Assembly: GCA_023014365.1 (NCBI GenBank)
Contig: JAEBUN010000075.1
Span: forward strand, 17,707 to 81,706
Direction of reading: 5' to 3'
Origin: Lepiota brunneoincarnata
Taxonomy: Eukaryota > Basidiomycota > Agaricomycetes > Agaricales > Agaricaceae
DNA length: 64,000 nucleotides
Positions 43,983-55,580 of this stretch are shown here, piece by piece. The notes below the pieces were generated by a model, which was not told the DNA's origin, ran no database searches, and saw nothing but the letters and a program-made list of their open reading frames with translations. The translations under genes were made by a program, and so were the position numbers. The stretch's first letter is position 1, and each line of letters starts with the position of its first letter.

Positions 43983-45017
43983 ATGTCCCTACACCAACTG
44001 GGTAGCACCCTGTTCACTTTGTTCCTCTTCACCAAGTCAGACATTAAAACCACCCTCATTCCACTCGTAATTAGTTCAATTTCTCAGGAGGACGTCGTAC
44101 TGATTATTCCTCTTCATAGGCAATTGCGGGCATGGTTGGTGCTCCTGTCTGGTCCTTCAGGCACTTCATAGAGGAGTTCCTGTGGGTCTGGCTCCACCTC
44201 CTCCAATTTACGACCTCCAATCAGTCGTGCTCGTTGACGGCAGTCTCCGAGGACGCCGACAATAAACCTGATCGTCCCATTCCATCTGGTAGAATCACTT
44301 TGCGCCATGCACGCATCCTCCGGTGGTCCCTGGTTCCCACCTGCCTTCTAATTTCTCGGCAATTTTCTACAGCCGTTCTGACGTCGAGTATGGCTGTCAT
44401 TGCAATCACGACATGGTATAACGAGTTCGGGGGAAGTAGTAACCACTGGTCTATCCGTAATCTCCTCAACGCTATTGGCTTTGGGGCATTTAATGCGGGC
44501 GCCACACTCATCGCAGGTACTGCTCTACCCACGTCCAATATTCGTCGTTTGACCATTATCCCTAGGTCGTAACCGTCACGAATTCGACACAGTAGCACTA
44601 CGGGCGATCCTCTTGACTATCGGCATATATGCCACCACTACGCACACGCAGGACTTTAAGGATGTCGAAGGTGATATAAAATTCCTTCGGTCCACTGTGC
44701 CCCTGGCATATCCTCGTCTCGCTCGCCCTAGCGTTCTTCTTGGTATGTTAACCTGGTCCATATACTTGTCCTACGTATGGAGTCTAGACATGATCACATC
44801 TGCTGTGATGTGTGGGCTCGCAATCTACGTTGGACTGCGGTTCTGCACTAAGGACGGGCGGAGGAACGATCAGGTCTCATTTTATTGGTATAATGTGAGT
44901 ACTGTCTAGAAACAGCTCATAATATTTTCCTGACACATTTTCACTTAGCTATGGCTTTCATTTACGTATGCGCTTCCTGGTTGGTATCATATCAGAATGC
45001 ATCTTAGCACCATCTGA
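43983..45017 (+). CDS. UbiA-family membrane prenyltransferase / terpene cyclase
   Basis: Four exons (43983-44066, 44120-44516, 44566-44894, 44949-45017) join in phase to 292 residues; introns are 49-54 bp. Hydrophobic helices cover most of the chain. The first Asp-rich motif is in SEDADNKPDRPIPSGR (about residues 75-90), the second is DFKDVEGD (about 193-200); both bind Mg-diphosphate in this superfamily. Other conserved blocks: LFTLFLFTKSDIKTTLIP at the N-terminus, NAIGFGAFNAGATLIAG, and DQVSFYWYN before the last intron. Basidiomycete members of this branch have no assigned aromatic substrate, and some fungal UbiA proteins (fumagillin Fma-TC) are sesquiterpene cyclases. It is the likely scaffold enzyme of the neighbouring set. 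The exact reaction is not predictable from sequence. Confidence 0.92.
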
Positions 45018-45240
45018 AGCACGCGCCCTGTGACCAGTATCTATTGTCTAAGCTAGAATATTTCGTATCGCTTATGTCCTTTTCGATTCGCTGTTTATGT
45101 ATTTATATATTATACCCCGGAAGCTGCACTGTGCGTCGCCGGTCGTGCACATACCATCACATGATTTGTATTTCGACATCCGCGATATAGGGAAGTTCCA
45201 GGCTAATATGTACAAGTGGCATCTCTGGGTAAATATAGTA

Positions 45241-47455
45241 TCATTCGCCGAGAGCAGCATCAATCCAATCTTGAGCTTTTGCTGATCGGAGCGTTATGTG
45301 ACAGGGAAACGGAACCGGGTGTCTGAACATGCCAGTGAGTATACACAGTCCGATAATATAGCGGTGAACAACCTACCGAGAAAATTTATCGGTGTATTCC
45401 ACCGCAGGGGGCGACCCTGACGAGGGAGATATGTCGTACACCGCTAAAACTGTAGAGAGCGTAAAGAAAAGCATTGTATCAGCTAAATCCATTCCAGGAC
45501 ATATTCTGAGTATCAGTGCGTTAGATTGGTTCATATTCTGCAGAAGTAAAAGTACCTTCGCCCTGTGCCAAAAGCGAACTCACGTGGATCGAGTTGTGGC
45601 TTTTCACCTATAAACCTCTCCGGACAGAACTCCGTCGGATTCGGATAGATGGTTGGGTCTTGAGAAATCGCCCTGGCCAAGATGTAAGCAAGCATAGAAG
45701 GGTAAAAAAGTTAGAACACAGCTTACCATGCGTTGACGAGGACAGTTGTATTTTTGGGTATGTAATGCCCATTATAAACCACGTCTTCGACAAACATGTG
45801 AGGAATCCCCATTGGTGCCACAATTCCCCACCTATGTAGCTCAGTTATCAAGGCACACAGATAGGGAAATTGCCCCTTTTCACTGATATTGGGACAGCGG
45901 TCCATGTGTTCAGTGAATGCGTCGATTTCTGCCTGTGCTTTCCTTTGCACGCCAGGGAAAAGGCACATCGCCAAATAGAAAGAACATAAGGTGGATACTG
46001 TCTGTGAGGATGGCGAAATGAGCAATGTTGGATGGGCAAAAGAAGCCGCGTCGCATACTGTATCAGATCCCCCGGCGCTGGAATACGTTTCTCAATGTCC
46101 TGGAGAGGGGTGTAACTTCGTGGAACTCACTAGATATTTCCTACAAGCCAAGCAAGTGATGTTTCCCCCTCCTCTGTTGACGCTCGTGCCGGAAACTCTT
46201 GCATCAAAGAGACGCAGACGCAGTCTGGAGCGGTACCCTCAGACTAGATAATCAATTCTTTGAGTACGGGCACGACAGAGTTTTACTGAGGTTGCCTACC
46301 AACTGCTTCTTCACCATCCTCCAGGGAGTGATCGACAGGGCTTTTTGAGATTCTTGATACCTAGCAATTTCCTTAGGATAGCTTGAGAAAGGGAGCCTCA
46401 GGACCACGTGTTTTACTAAAGGCATTATGACCTTGTATGTTTCAAATGATCGTGCGCAAGACGTACGAAAAGGCAGAATATCGACTATCCAAGAACCAGG
46501 CTGGATGAGATCTACAAACTCGGAGAGGGCCCTTTCAGCAGCGGTGACCAACTTATCGTTATACTTGGCAGGACGGTAGCCGTCTACATTGGGGGTCATA
46601 TCTGAAAGAAGCGGAAAGGCGGCTACGGATAGCTTACATGCAATAGCAAGCGAGTAGGTGTTGATCACGCTAAGAATCATCTCAATACGCAACGGTAGTA
46701 CACTACGGGGCAAGACGTACCATCTGCTGTGCTGAAATAGAAGGTGGGGCGTCTGAACGATATTCGTGAGGTAAAGGCCAAGGTCCTGCCGACGAAGAAG
46801 TTTGTCGCGATTGACGGCGCTGCTCTTGCCTATTGCACCGCTAAGCACCCTCCGCATCTCACGGAACTCGGTTCCGGGTTGTTTCAGCACGATAGCTTTA
46901 TCGTAACCCACCCTACGGGTATTCATGAACCAAAAAATTCGCGGGATGGTGAAACAATCTTACAGTTCACCGCACATTGTCAAGGTAGGACGCCCCGCGC
47001 TCAAATCACATCGCCGAATCAGGAGCTCAGACATCGCCCTGTAATTGTTGACGATCAAAATTGATTGTCCTAGTCCGCGGAAGTAGGTGATATCGCCTAG
47101 GAAGCGTTGGCTCTCCGAGTGTAAATGTAGAGGAAATGTTAGGTACCGTAGTTCTGTTGTACATCACTGAACGAGTGTCTTTCTTGGGCAGACAGTGTGC
47201 ACTCACCTTAGAGGATGCCATGGTTCTGAAATTTCTAGCTTTGTCATTTCTTGGCATTGAGAGCAGATTGCCCACGATAGGGAGTGCGATAGGCCCTGGG
47301 GGAAGGTTTGTTCTGGAGAGCGAGATGCGCCATAGCACCGCAATTGACCCAACTATGAGCAGGGCGGTCCAGCGCACATCGGGATAATCCAGGGCTAAAA
47401 TTTCTGCAAGGGGCATTACTGGTAATGAGGGGACACTGACAAACCCCGTCACCAA
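45241..47455 (-). CDS. Cytochrome P450 monooxygenase 2
   Basis: Starts at 47455 (an in-frame ATG at 47416 is possible) with the anchor WTALLIVGSIAVLWRI and the hinge LPPGPIALPIVGNLLSMP. Exons traced in phase: SQRFLGDITYFRGLGQSILI; VGYDKAIVLKQPGTEFREMR; GYRPAKYNDKLVTAAERALS; STLCSFYLAMCLFPGVQRKA (I-helix side); ELHRWGIVAPMGIPHMFVED (K-helix); PTEFCPERFIGE; and EFAFGTGRRICPG, the haem motif, restored by removing an intron with donor GTACTT. The C-terminus HITLRSAKAQDWIDAALGE precedes a TGA at 45241-45243. It ends 224 bp from the UbiA stop, tail to tail. It is similar in type to P450-1 but clearly a different sequence. Intact as traced. Confidence 0.9.
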
Positions 47456-50400
47456 GCCTCCGTTAAAATTGTTTTATCCCACCGGCCAAGTCACGACATT
47501 AATTGTGTACGAATTCGTATTCGAACTCGGGACCCAACTTCTTTCTCACTGGTTTTGATATGTACGTGTCGAGGCGGTGTGAGAATAGCCACATTTGACA
47601 TGGCGAGGCTGGCGGTTCGGATGGAGGGGGCGGCTACGCTGGGGATATAGTTGCTTAGGCAGCTGGCAACTCGGGGTTACAATGACTCACTTGTTGATAG
47701 TCACACAGCCAGCAGGTCACGACGCCCATTGTCACAGCAATGGCCAACATTCCATCAGAAGTTCCCCAGGCCACTTACCCATAAATAGTACCTTACATAT
47801 CTCAGTCTGGCACGCTAAGATGCACGAGGCCGAACACGTGACATGGTCACAGTGTGGTCTGCCGGCTCCCTCGCTCGCCAGCCTGCAATTTCGCGTGCAT
47901 GCCTAGCATCCTTCCAAAACCCACCCACATATACCATTTTTTATGCCCTTCCTTCCCTTAATCCCCTTCTTCTGGACCTGATACAGGTGCGGTCGAGAGG
48001 CGCACGGTTCTGGGTGACCTGGCCGCGCTCCCTCCTCGGCCCCACGACCCAGCCTAAACAGAATCGAGTGCTATCATTCATCTTATTTCATCCGGACCCT
48101 CATTGCGCAAGGCCCTAATTCTGTAGCCCTGGAGCCAAGGGAATTCCGGGAACAAACTAAGCCCTCTGATGAGCCCCTGCGTTGGACCCGACATAGGTCC
48201 CTCGACTTCCCCATTAAGTATATATGGTGCACGCCGGTAAGTTGACGTTTTCAAATAAACCAAACTGGGTGGGAGGTAGAAAACCTTGATCCAGGTCACG
48301 CTTGCCGGAGCTATGGTTGACCTTGAACATCATTGATTGAGGATCTGCTGCTCGGCCAGAATGAGCCGAGCGAGCAGAGCTAAGTCTCTGACCGAGCAAA
48401 GGTTACAGTCATGCTACCAGGCAGGGAAGCCCTGCCGGCTTTCGCCCATCACTCTAGTAGCACCCAAGCCACCCCGCTTCCAGCCTCGTGTACCGTAACA
48501 GTAATATATGAACCATAATCATTCTACCCGCAGTGACGACGCGTCGAACAAATATAGTACCTACAGACTCCCACCACCCAGCGGCCACCTCCCACGCCAA
48601 TATTGGCACGAACAACACCGGAAGTATCACGACATCATGACACCGCCGGCGTGCGTACATGGATCCCGACTATGAATATCGAATGGATAGGGCGGTTCGG
48701 GGCTACATAAGAAAGGTATACCCAAGCACAGAGAAGGCAACAAATGCTCACCTTGTGCGCCCTCAAGGCTCGTTGTCTCTATACTCGCGTTGCGCCCGAC
48801 TTCCACCTTATACGTTTAGCAGATCAACACTTCTGGACCGCCTGAAAGGCAAGCACAAGCCCCTCAAAACCGCTGCACTGCTCCAAGGTCCAACGGCTCC
48901 TCAACCCAGATAACGAGCAAGCCCTTGTTGAATAAATCGGCCACTGTGGCCCTGCGGAAACTCTTCTAGACTAACAGAGCGTTCCGAATTGTATAGCAAA
49001 TACATCGGCAAGAAATGGGTTTCATACTTTCTCAAAATTCACCCGGAACTGGCCACTCGCAAGCCAAAGAAGCCCAATATCAGACGACGCGACAATTTTA
49101 ATAGATCGGTAATTGACTGATGTTTCGGCGCCTCCGAAGGGCTTCACACGAGGTACGTACAACAACATTCCTATGGAGCACACCTGGAATACGGGTGTTA
49201 GCTGCAAGAATGGCAAAAGTCACTCATTTGTTTAGCTATGTAAGTTTACCTAGCACGAATAACCACAACCGTGTCAGCAGTGATAATACAGAGCTCTTCA
49301 CAATTGTTGAATGCGCCTCTGCCGCTGATGTCGTGATTCCACCTTTTTTCTGAGTGAAGGACCCATGCCTGGCCTTCGGCTATTGCCCCCTAACAGGATA
49401 TCAAGGTGAGGAACTCAATCCTTGTATTATTGGTATCGCTGCTTATCAGAATTAGAGTTGGGTAGAGAATGAACGAGCTGTCCAATGGCTTCAAATTGTT
49501 TCTATTTCATTCATTTGAGACAGCGGTTGGCGGCTCGAAACCAATCTTGCGTCAATTGCATGAGAGCCCGGGTTCTCCAATAGGTGGTTTATGCCGTTTA
49601 TGTGAGGATCATCTACTTCTCCTCGAAGTATATTCGCAGGCTTCAACCCCTCAATGTCATTTTTTTCTTCCCAATTGAACGAGGATGGCGAGATCACTGT
49701 AGCAAGCTGCATACTACTTGTATGCTGGTCAATTGTTACAGCGTAATTCAAGAATACATGGTTATCTGCAATAAGTACCTCAATTTAGACGCCCATTCAG
49801 ACTGCTTTTCACGAAGCCGGCCTCTCCCTGTGGACACAGCTGTCTTTCCAGATGAAGATTTTGCCCGAGCAATGTTATCATTGCTGCCTGCCCATAAAAT
49901 ACGCCAACCTTGCCCGTTGTGAACCCCAGTGACATTGGTAATGACAAGGGAGAGAGCACCACGGCACCCACAGCGCCCCCCGTTCACCTCTCTGTCTGCT
50001 ACCTGATGGTTCATCGGGCTTGGATTATTCCCCCGGTGAGGGTGAGTCTGAGTCTGAGTCTCCAAAGACGAGTTGTTGAAGAAACGCAAGGGGCTGCATC
50101 AGGAAATCCAACTCTTATGTGGTGCGCTCCAAGTTTGCGAGTCTGCAACCCAAGCTAACGCTTACTGTATTATTACCAAACGGGTTCTCTCTGATGTACA
50201 CCAACAACTCGTAAGTGCAGTCGGATGGAGGTAACGGGGTTCAAAGAAAGTGGAGCTCGCTTCGTGGCCCCCCGTGAGCTCATGGGGTGCTTTGATACAC
50301 AAGAAGCCTAGCGGGGGCAGAACGCGGTAGACAAAGCTACAAAGGACGCCGACAAAGCGGCAGAAACGAGGGAGCGGGAGGACACATCCATTCGGGGGCA

Positions 50401-51283
50401 GTGGACAGTATTTTCTATACCTATCTCCGAACCCGTTGCTCGTGCACATCCGATTTCTGACACTGGAACTAAGGACACATCCTCGGGTTGATCCAGCTGG
50501 CCATCTAGAACTCCATATGAGTCGTCGATTTGCTTGTTTGTTCCAGGCCCACATCTTAGCATGCCCCGATAAATATGGAGTCCATAGGGCACATTCATAA
50601 TGGTTAGTGAATCACATTTAGCGTTCGTCAACCGTTTAACGAAAATATGTATAAGGATCACTAGGATCAGAAAAAACTGGATCCTCAGGTATTCAGTACG
50701 CTACCTATGCCATACGACGAGGTTCCTATATACATGTATCTACCATGGAATTTCAGCTGATCTCATAACTACTTAAGTCATAATCGAGTCCATTCATATG
50801 TACCTACAGTGTCCATGAAGAATATGAAACATAGAGATAAAAGAACGTCGATCTGACACTCGCATTTCGACACCTTGACACTGCATTCCCGCGAAGACAA
50901 TGTGATCACCTGACTACAATTAGCGAATCCAGGCATTCAATCACAAGCGCAAATCAGTGTAAGCGCTGCTCCAATGCATGGTGGCGCAAGCGCAGAGTTC
51001 ACACTAGTGGGAATGGGCGTGACTATGTGTGACCAGCCGAACCGCCACTCCACCACAATAGATGGGAGGAGTTGTTTTAGGTTCTAGCTCGCGAACCACA
51101 TCGAATTTGTGGGGTGTTTTAATATCTGCTAGTCCCATCAACAGTTTGACAGCCGCGCCCGTTTTAGTGTTTTTCATCTTTCGTTTTGGGTTCTGGATCC
51201 TTTGGAAACTCATTCAATCAGTGTTTTAACTCGGCGTAGCAACCCGTTTCGTTCCAAACACACACCACACAGTCTGGTGCGAC
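47456..51283. other. 3.8 kb without a recognised gene
   Basis: Contains the right copy of the flanking repeat (48333-48545). Minus-strand frames at 49022-49216, 49491-49751 and 49748-50089 have a protein-like composition (VSSRQPLSQMNEIETI; RILWAGSNDNIARAKS), but no known domain. They may be exons of a small unknown gene. The first 500 bp should include the P450-2 promoter. Confidence 0.4.
48333..48545 (+). repeat. Right copy of a repeat flanking the biosynthetic genes
   Basis: Same orientation and order of blocks as 35553-35945 (TGATTGAGGATCTGC; AAGTCTCTGACCGAGCA; CAGGCAGGGAAGCC; GGCTTTCGCCCATCACTCTA; GTACCGTAAC; CTACCCGC), without the central extra 180 bp. It lies 878 bp beyond the start codon of P450-2. 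Confidence 0.72.
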
Positions 51284-51855
51284 ATGGAATTCCCAAATGC
51301 CTCCCCTCAACTTCAAACGGTCCTAGCATTCCTCAAAGCTGTTAGTGACCAAAAACCCGATGAGATCATCTCCTACATGACCGACGATGTTCAATATCAC
51401 TGGGTTACACCTGGGTTCGAAGTGCTGGGACCACGAGTGAAGAATAAAAAGGAGAGTAGGGAGTTTTTCGCAAGAGTGAGCGGCACGTTTGTCAAGGATT
51501 TCAGGGTGAGGAGTATTTGATTTTGTCGACGAAGAAATCGAACACCGGCTCAACCTATCTTCCAGTATATAATACAAGATTATGTCGAAATGCCGGGTAA
51601 GGTCGTCCTCCAGGTAAGCAGATAATCCCGGAATGTAAAACTGGATAGCTGAGATAAGAAAGCAGATGACTTCTACAGGGAGACTTGCTGTCGGGTCACG
51701 GGAAGTACGAGAACCAGTACATGTGGCTCTTCCATCTTACAGAGGACCTCGAGGAAGGGAAACCCAAGATAAAAGTCGCGAAGGAGTTCTTTGACTCCCT
51801 ATATTGTGCTCGCGTATGGGGATTGCTCCCGGAGCAGGTGACTGGAGGAAAATAA
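51284..51855 (+). CDS. SnoaL/NTF2-like small protein
   Basis: Three exons (51284-51505, 51566-51613, 51679-51855) join in phase to 148 residues. The N-terminal pattern LQTVLAFLKAVSDQKPDEII, then YMTDDVQYHWVTPGFEVLGP and KKESREFFARV, is typical of the SnoaL-like cone fold: an initial helix, then a strand with D and W lining a pocket. The rest, YIIQDYVEMPGKVVLQGDLL and YMWLFHLTED, gives the sheet. Members are isomerases, cyclases or hydrolases of small molecules, or have no known activity. It is 3.8 kb from P450-2 and could belong to the same pathway, but nothing proves it. Confidence 0.8.
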
Positions 51856-53544
51856 ATAGGATTGTAACTACCTAAAGTCCCTAAACGCCGCGTCCTGTTA
51901 GCCGATGAACATTTTTCTCAGACACCCTGTGTACCGTCGCCACTCATTGAGGGGAATAGCAAAATCCCAATCTGTTCAATGTCGGTTGACAGATTGGTCT
52001 ATTGTGAGCCTCTGATACTTGATTTACCGACGGCAATAAGGCTCTTCCGGGAACAGAAGTTGAGGGTTGGGAGGATGATTGGACGCTACTGATGAGAGGC
52101 CCAAGACAAATACTGAATACGTCGAAGCGTCATCAAGAGCAACAACCCCATAATCGCCAAGATCGAGCCGGTCAGCTCATAAATCAGGTGAATTATTCAC
52201 TAAATTCTTGTTCTAATAATATCCCGGATGAAGCGGTAACCGGACATTGGAATAGGCCATTGCAAGTTATCTGTGCATGACGCGAGATTCTCAATCTTCG
52301 TAACGACCTTCTGGGGGCGAATGCTGAACATGTCATAATGGTCCGCGTCATATAGCAAGGGTACGGAAGTATTGGTTTACTGCACATCTCCTTGAAGCCG
52401 TGTGAGTATTTGAGGTGGGGAGGCAAAGCATTGGTGAGATAGTGGAGAGAAACTGAATTCAATATCTTCAAGATACGAATGAGCCGCCCTTTCCAGCGCG
52501 TAGATCTGACCCACTCAACGAGTGAGTTGACAACTGTCATCAAGCATCCAGTTGGCAGGGCTGCAGATGAGAATGCGGAGTCTGGAAGGGAAAGGATTAT
52601 CACGCTTACCGATTATCAACCGCCATGTCGAGAGTGAAGTGTGTTTTTGCCGGAAGGAGTGTGAGAGGTTGATTTCAGGCGTGAGAGATAATTGTATTTG
52701 GCGAATCGAATTATCCGTTGATGAGAGGGAGGAAGTCTTGAAATGTGGCAAAGTCGAAGAAGACGATGGTGATGACGGTATTGTGCATGAAAGAGGTAGA
52801 TCCCATCCCGAAACATGGGTTCCTCCAACTCGGCGTCCTATCTATAATTAACAGGGAAGTCGAGGGAGGTACAGCTGTCAGGACCAGCCCGGGGGGCCCA
52901 TCAGGGAGCGCAGCTAAGCCGTGTTCCGCCTTGGTGCTGATCATAATCACGCGCGCGTGACTGCGAAACAGCCCATATCTCAAATGAGATACTAATTCTG
53001 GGTAGCCTGGGGACGTCTTTCTTTATGGAGGCTGCCTGACTGCGCGACTGATAATCGCGCCTTTTCTGTCTACTTTGCAACCCCATTGTGGCTAAGCAAT
53101 TAAATCATCAGACCAATCGTTCCAGAGGGTTGGGTGATAAGGCGAGAAAGTGCGACGGTCTTGGGACTGAACCGAGGGAGGAACTTAAAATGAACAGCAC
53201 CATTCAATCACTTGCGAATTTCCCGTGAGCTATAGGGTGAAACGCAAACGGCCCTCCATTGTTTCAAACTTGATGGCTACGAGCTGTGATATATATCTTG
53301 CGCTCATGAACCTCGAGGGTGACCTGAGATAACTTCGGCCGTACCTCCCTTGTGCGCAATCGGCAATCGTGGAAACCAACATATTTTGGGCGCAAGGCAC
53401 CTGCGTTAACATTATGATTTAAGACAGCGGGTATTAAGGCCGATGGCTTGATCTGGTTGTGATCGTCAAGATATAACGTTACATCTGGTGAACGAGTCGA
53501 ACACTGATATATACCTAGTACATACACAACAGTCAGAGCTAATT
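51856..53544. other. Intergenic, no gene recognised
   Basis: ORFs at 52193-52603 (-), 52515-52751 (-) and 52552-52851 (+) overlap each other and have no motif or supported splice chain. Nothing assigned. Confidence 0.45.
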
Positions 53545-55266
53545 TTATACATCACCCGCTTTGCGTGCCAAGGCATAGTCGATAGTATCGTCTCTTCCTG
53601 CGAGATGACGGTCAGAGGAGCGTTCTGTGCTGGGTACAAGAACTTACTAATAACCGTGTCTTGACTGACAGTTACGTCGCTGATTATGCTTTTGTCTGCC
53701 GGTCCCACTCGTGTGCTAGAGGAATTGGGGCCCTAGGAAAAAAAGAGGTTATGCGAGGTGACAAAAAGAGAGAACGTTCAACATACGCTTGGTGTACGAC
53801 CCGTGCTCCATCCTTGCAACTCAACCTTGGATGATGAAATATGGTCGCTGGGGCCACGAACATAATCGCGAGAATTAAGGTTGGCCATGACGGAGTTGCC
53901 GTACAACGCCGAGACGAGGATGTTGAAGAACGCGTAAGTAAAAGTTTGAGGCTGGGCCGCGACCTAGAAATTGTCGCTCAATGGGACAGTTGAAACGTCG
54001 AGTAACTAAGAACTTACAAAAACAATCGTCAGCGCAGTCGCGATAGTCGTCATGAGACCGGTGTTGATGGTCAGAACTAGAAGGCGGTGGACCATGGTTT
54101 GGGTACTAAGATTACCCCACAGTTAGAGTATTTCAAGTAAGAATACGGAGAAAAACGTACTGCTTGAACACTTGTCGCTCCTTTCGTGAGAAGATAGACC
54201 ATGGCGACCACGAAGAACATATCCAGGAAGACGTTCACCGCGTGTGTCACATATACGGTATACTGAAAATACATCAGCGAACGAAGTCGAAAGCTGGAGT
54301 CCAGAGAACCGATACGTACAGTGATCGATTGGAGAAACGCAATATTGCGATGAATCAAAGTCATAGCATTATTTGCACACGTGAACCCTGAAGAGGGCGT
54401 TATAGATGACTGGCAATATTTAAAAGGGTATGACGCTTACCCATTTGCGTCAACATAAGAGGGAACTAACTGAGGTTACTTGACTATTCCACAACGGAAA
54501 TGGGAAAACGCGTACAGTGATACAGGGTACAATCCAGATGTTATTGCCAACTAAATTCAACGATTCTTGGTTAGTATCAAGCAGGTGAATCCTCGCTGGC
54601 CAGACGCACATTTCCAAATTCGATACGTGTAGAACGCCTGGGCGGCCATGGCACAAAGGCCTTGGAAGAAGCTTGCTATCTAGTATTTCTCTATTGAAGA
54701 CCATGAAAGCGATCAGAGGTGTGAGAACATACAAAGAGTTCACTTAATTCAATCAATTACGCCAGTTAGCAGCAGCTGGATCATTGATAGAGGACACACT
54801 CACGGAATGATAAGAACAGCAACACCTTCATTGCCAAAGTTGTTGATCACAATCTTGTATACAGCGACACAAAGTAAGACCTGGTGAATAAACTCCATAA
54901 TTCTATAGCCAGGATTAGCTTGAGCACGTCACGGGCGGCGACGAAGACGTACATTAGGAAACCAGGCTAGAGGCCATGTCAGCGCGGCTTGTTTGAACAG
55001 CGAGTAACACTTACCAATACACGCATGAGCCAAGGATCTTTCATTTTTCTCGAGTAGTACAGAAAGCTAAGCGGAGCAGGTTATTCAGTCACCGATGCTC
55101 GTGGCCACGGGTAGGATAGAGAGGCAGCTTACACTTGCAAGACGAGTATACCGAACAGCATACATGATACAAAGACCCCAGCGAGGAGCACACCATAAGT
55201 CTGACCGAGCAAGTGGTTAAAGACGGAGAATGGAATAGGCGGTGGCGTAGACTCTGTGGAGGACAT
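53545..55266 (-). CDS. DUF6534-type seven-helix membrane protein
   Basis: Starts MSSTESTPPPIPFSVFNHLL at 55266, continuing GQTYGVLLAGVFVSCMLFGI and LQ, then an intron and FLYYSRKMKDPWLMRV. Later exons give hydrophobic segments (YVTHAVNVFLDMFFVVAMVY near 54.2 kb) and the closing block FAFFNILVSALYGNSVMANL, then NSRDYVRGPSDHISS. After a short intron the end is RRDDTIDYALARKAGDV with a TAA at 53545. The GNSVMANLNSR-type end and the DPWLMRV start match the DUF6534/7TM proteins that are abundant in Agaricomycetes and have no proven function; a receptor-like role is often suggested. Six or more short introns. Middle exons were not traced fully. Confidence 0.72.
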
Positions 55267-55580
55267 GTTGAGCAAGGGCCTTGCTATCGTCCTGATCAGG
55301 ACCGGACTTAAATGAGCGACGCTCAGCTAAGCCGGCTCGATCCGCAACTGGGGGTCTGGTTCACACACGGTCCGAGAATCTCGCTACCACGAAGCGCTCA
55401 TACGCGGTGTTTAACAACATCAGATATCAATCAGCTCGAAACGATCAACCTTCTCAGAACACCACCCGCGTGACCACCCCAGGCCCTTCGACGCATGCAC
55501 ACCTCTAAAGATAGAATGTTGTGTGTCAAATAGCGGATGCAATAAATTTGTTGTCTCTCAATCGCCTCTTCACTAGAGCA

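Noticed and set aside
43563..44059. Minus-strand ORF of 134 codons overlapping the UbiA start
   Set aside because: No known motif, and it overlaps the exon and intron of a well-supported gene.
47500..47560. tRNA-like B-box (GAGTTCGAATAC on the minus strand)
   Set aside because: No A-box or cloverleaf could be built around it.
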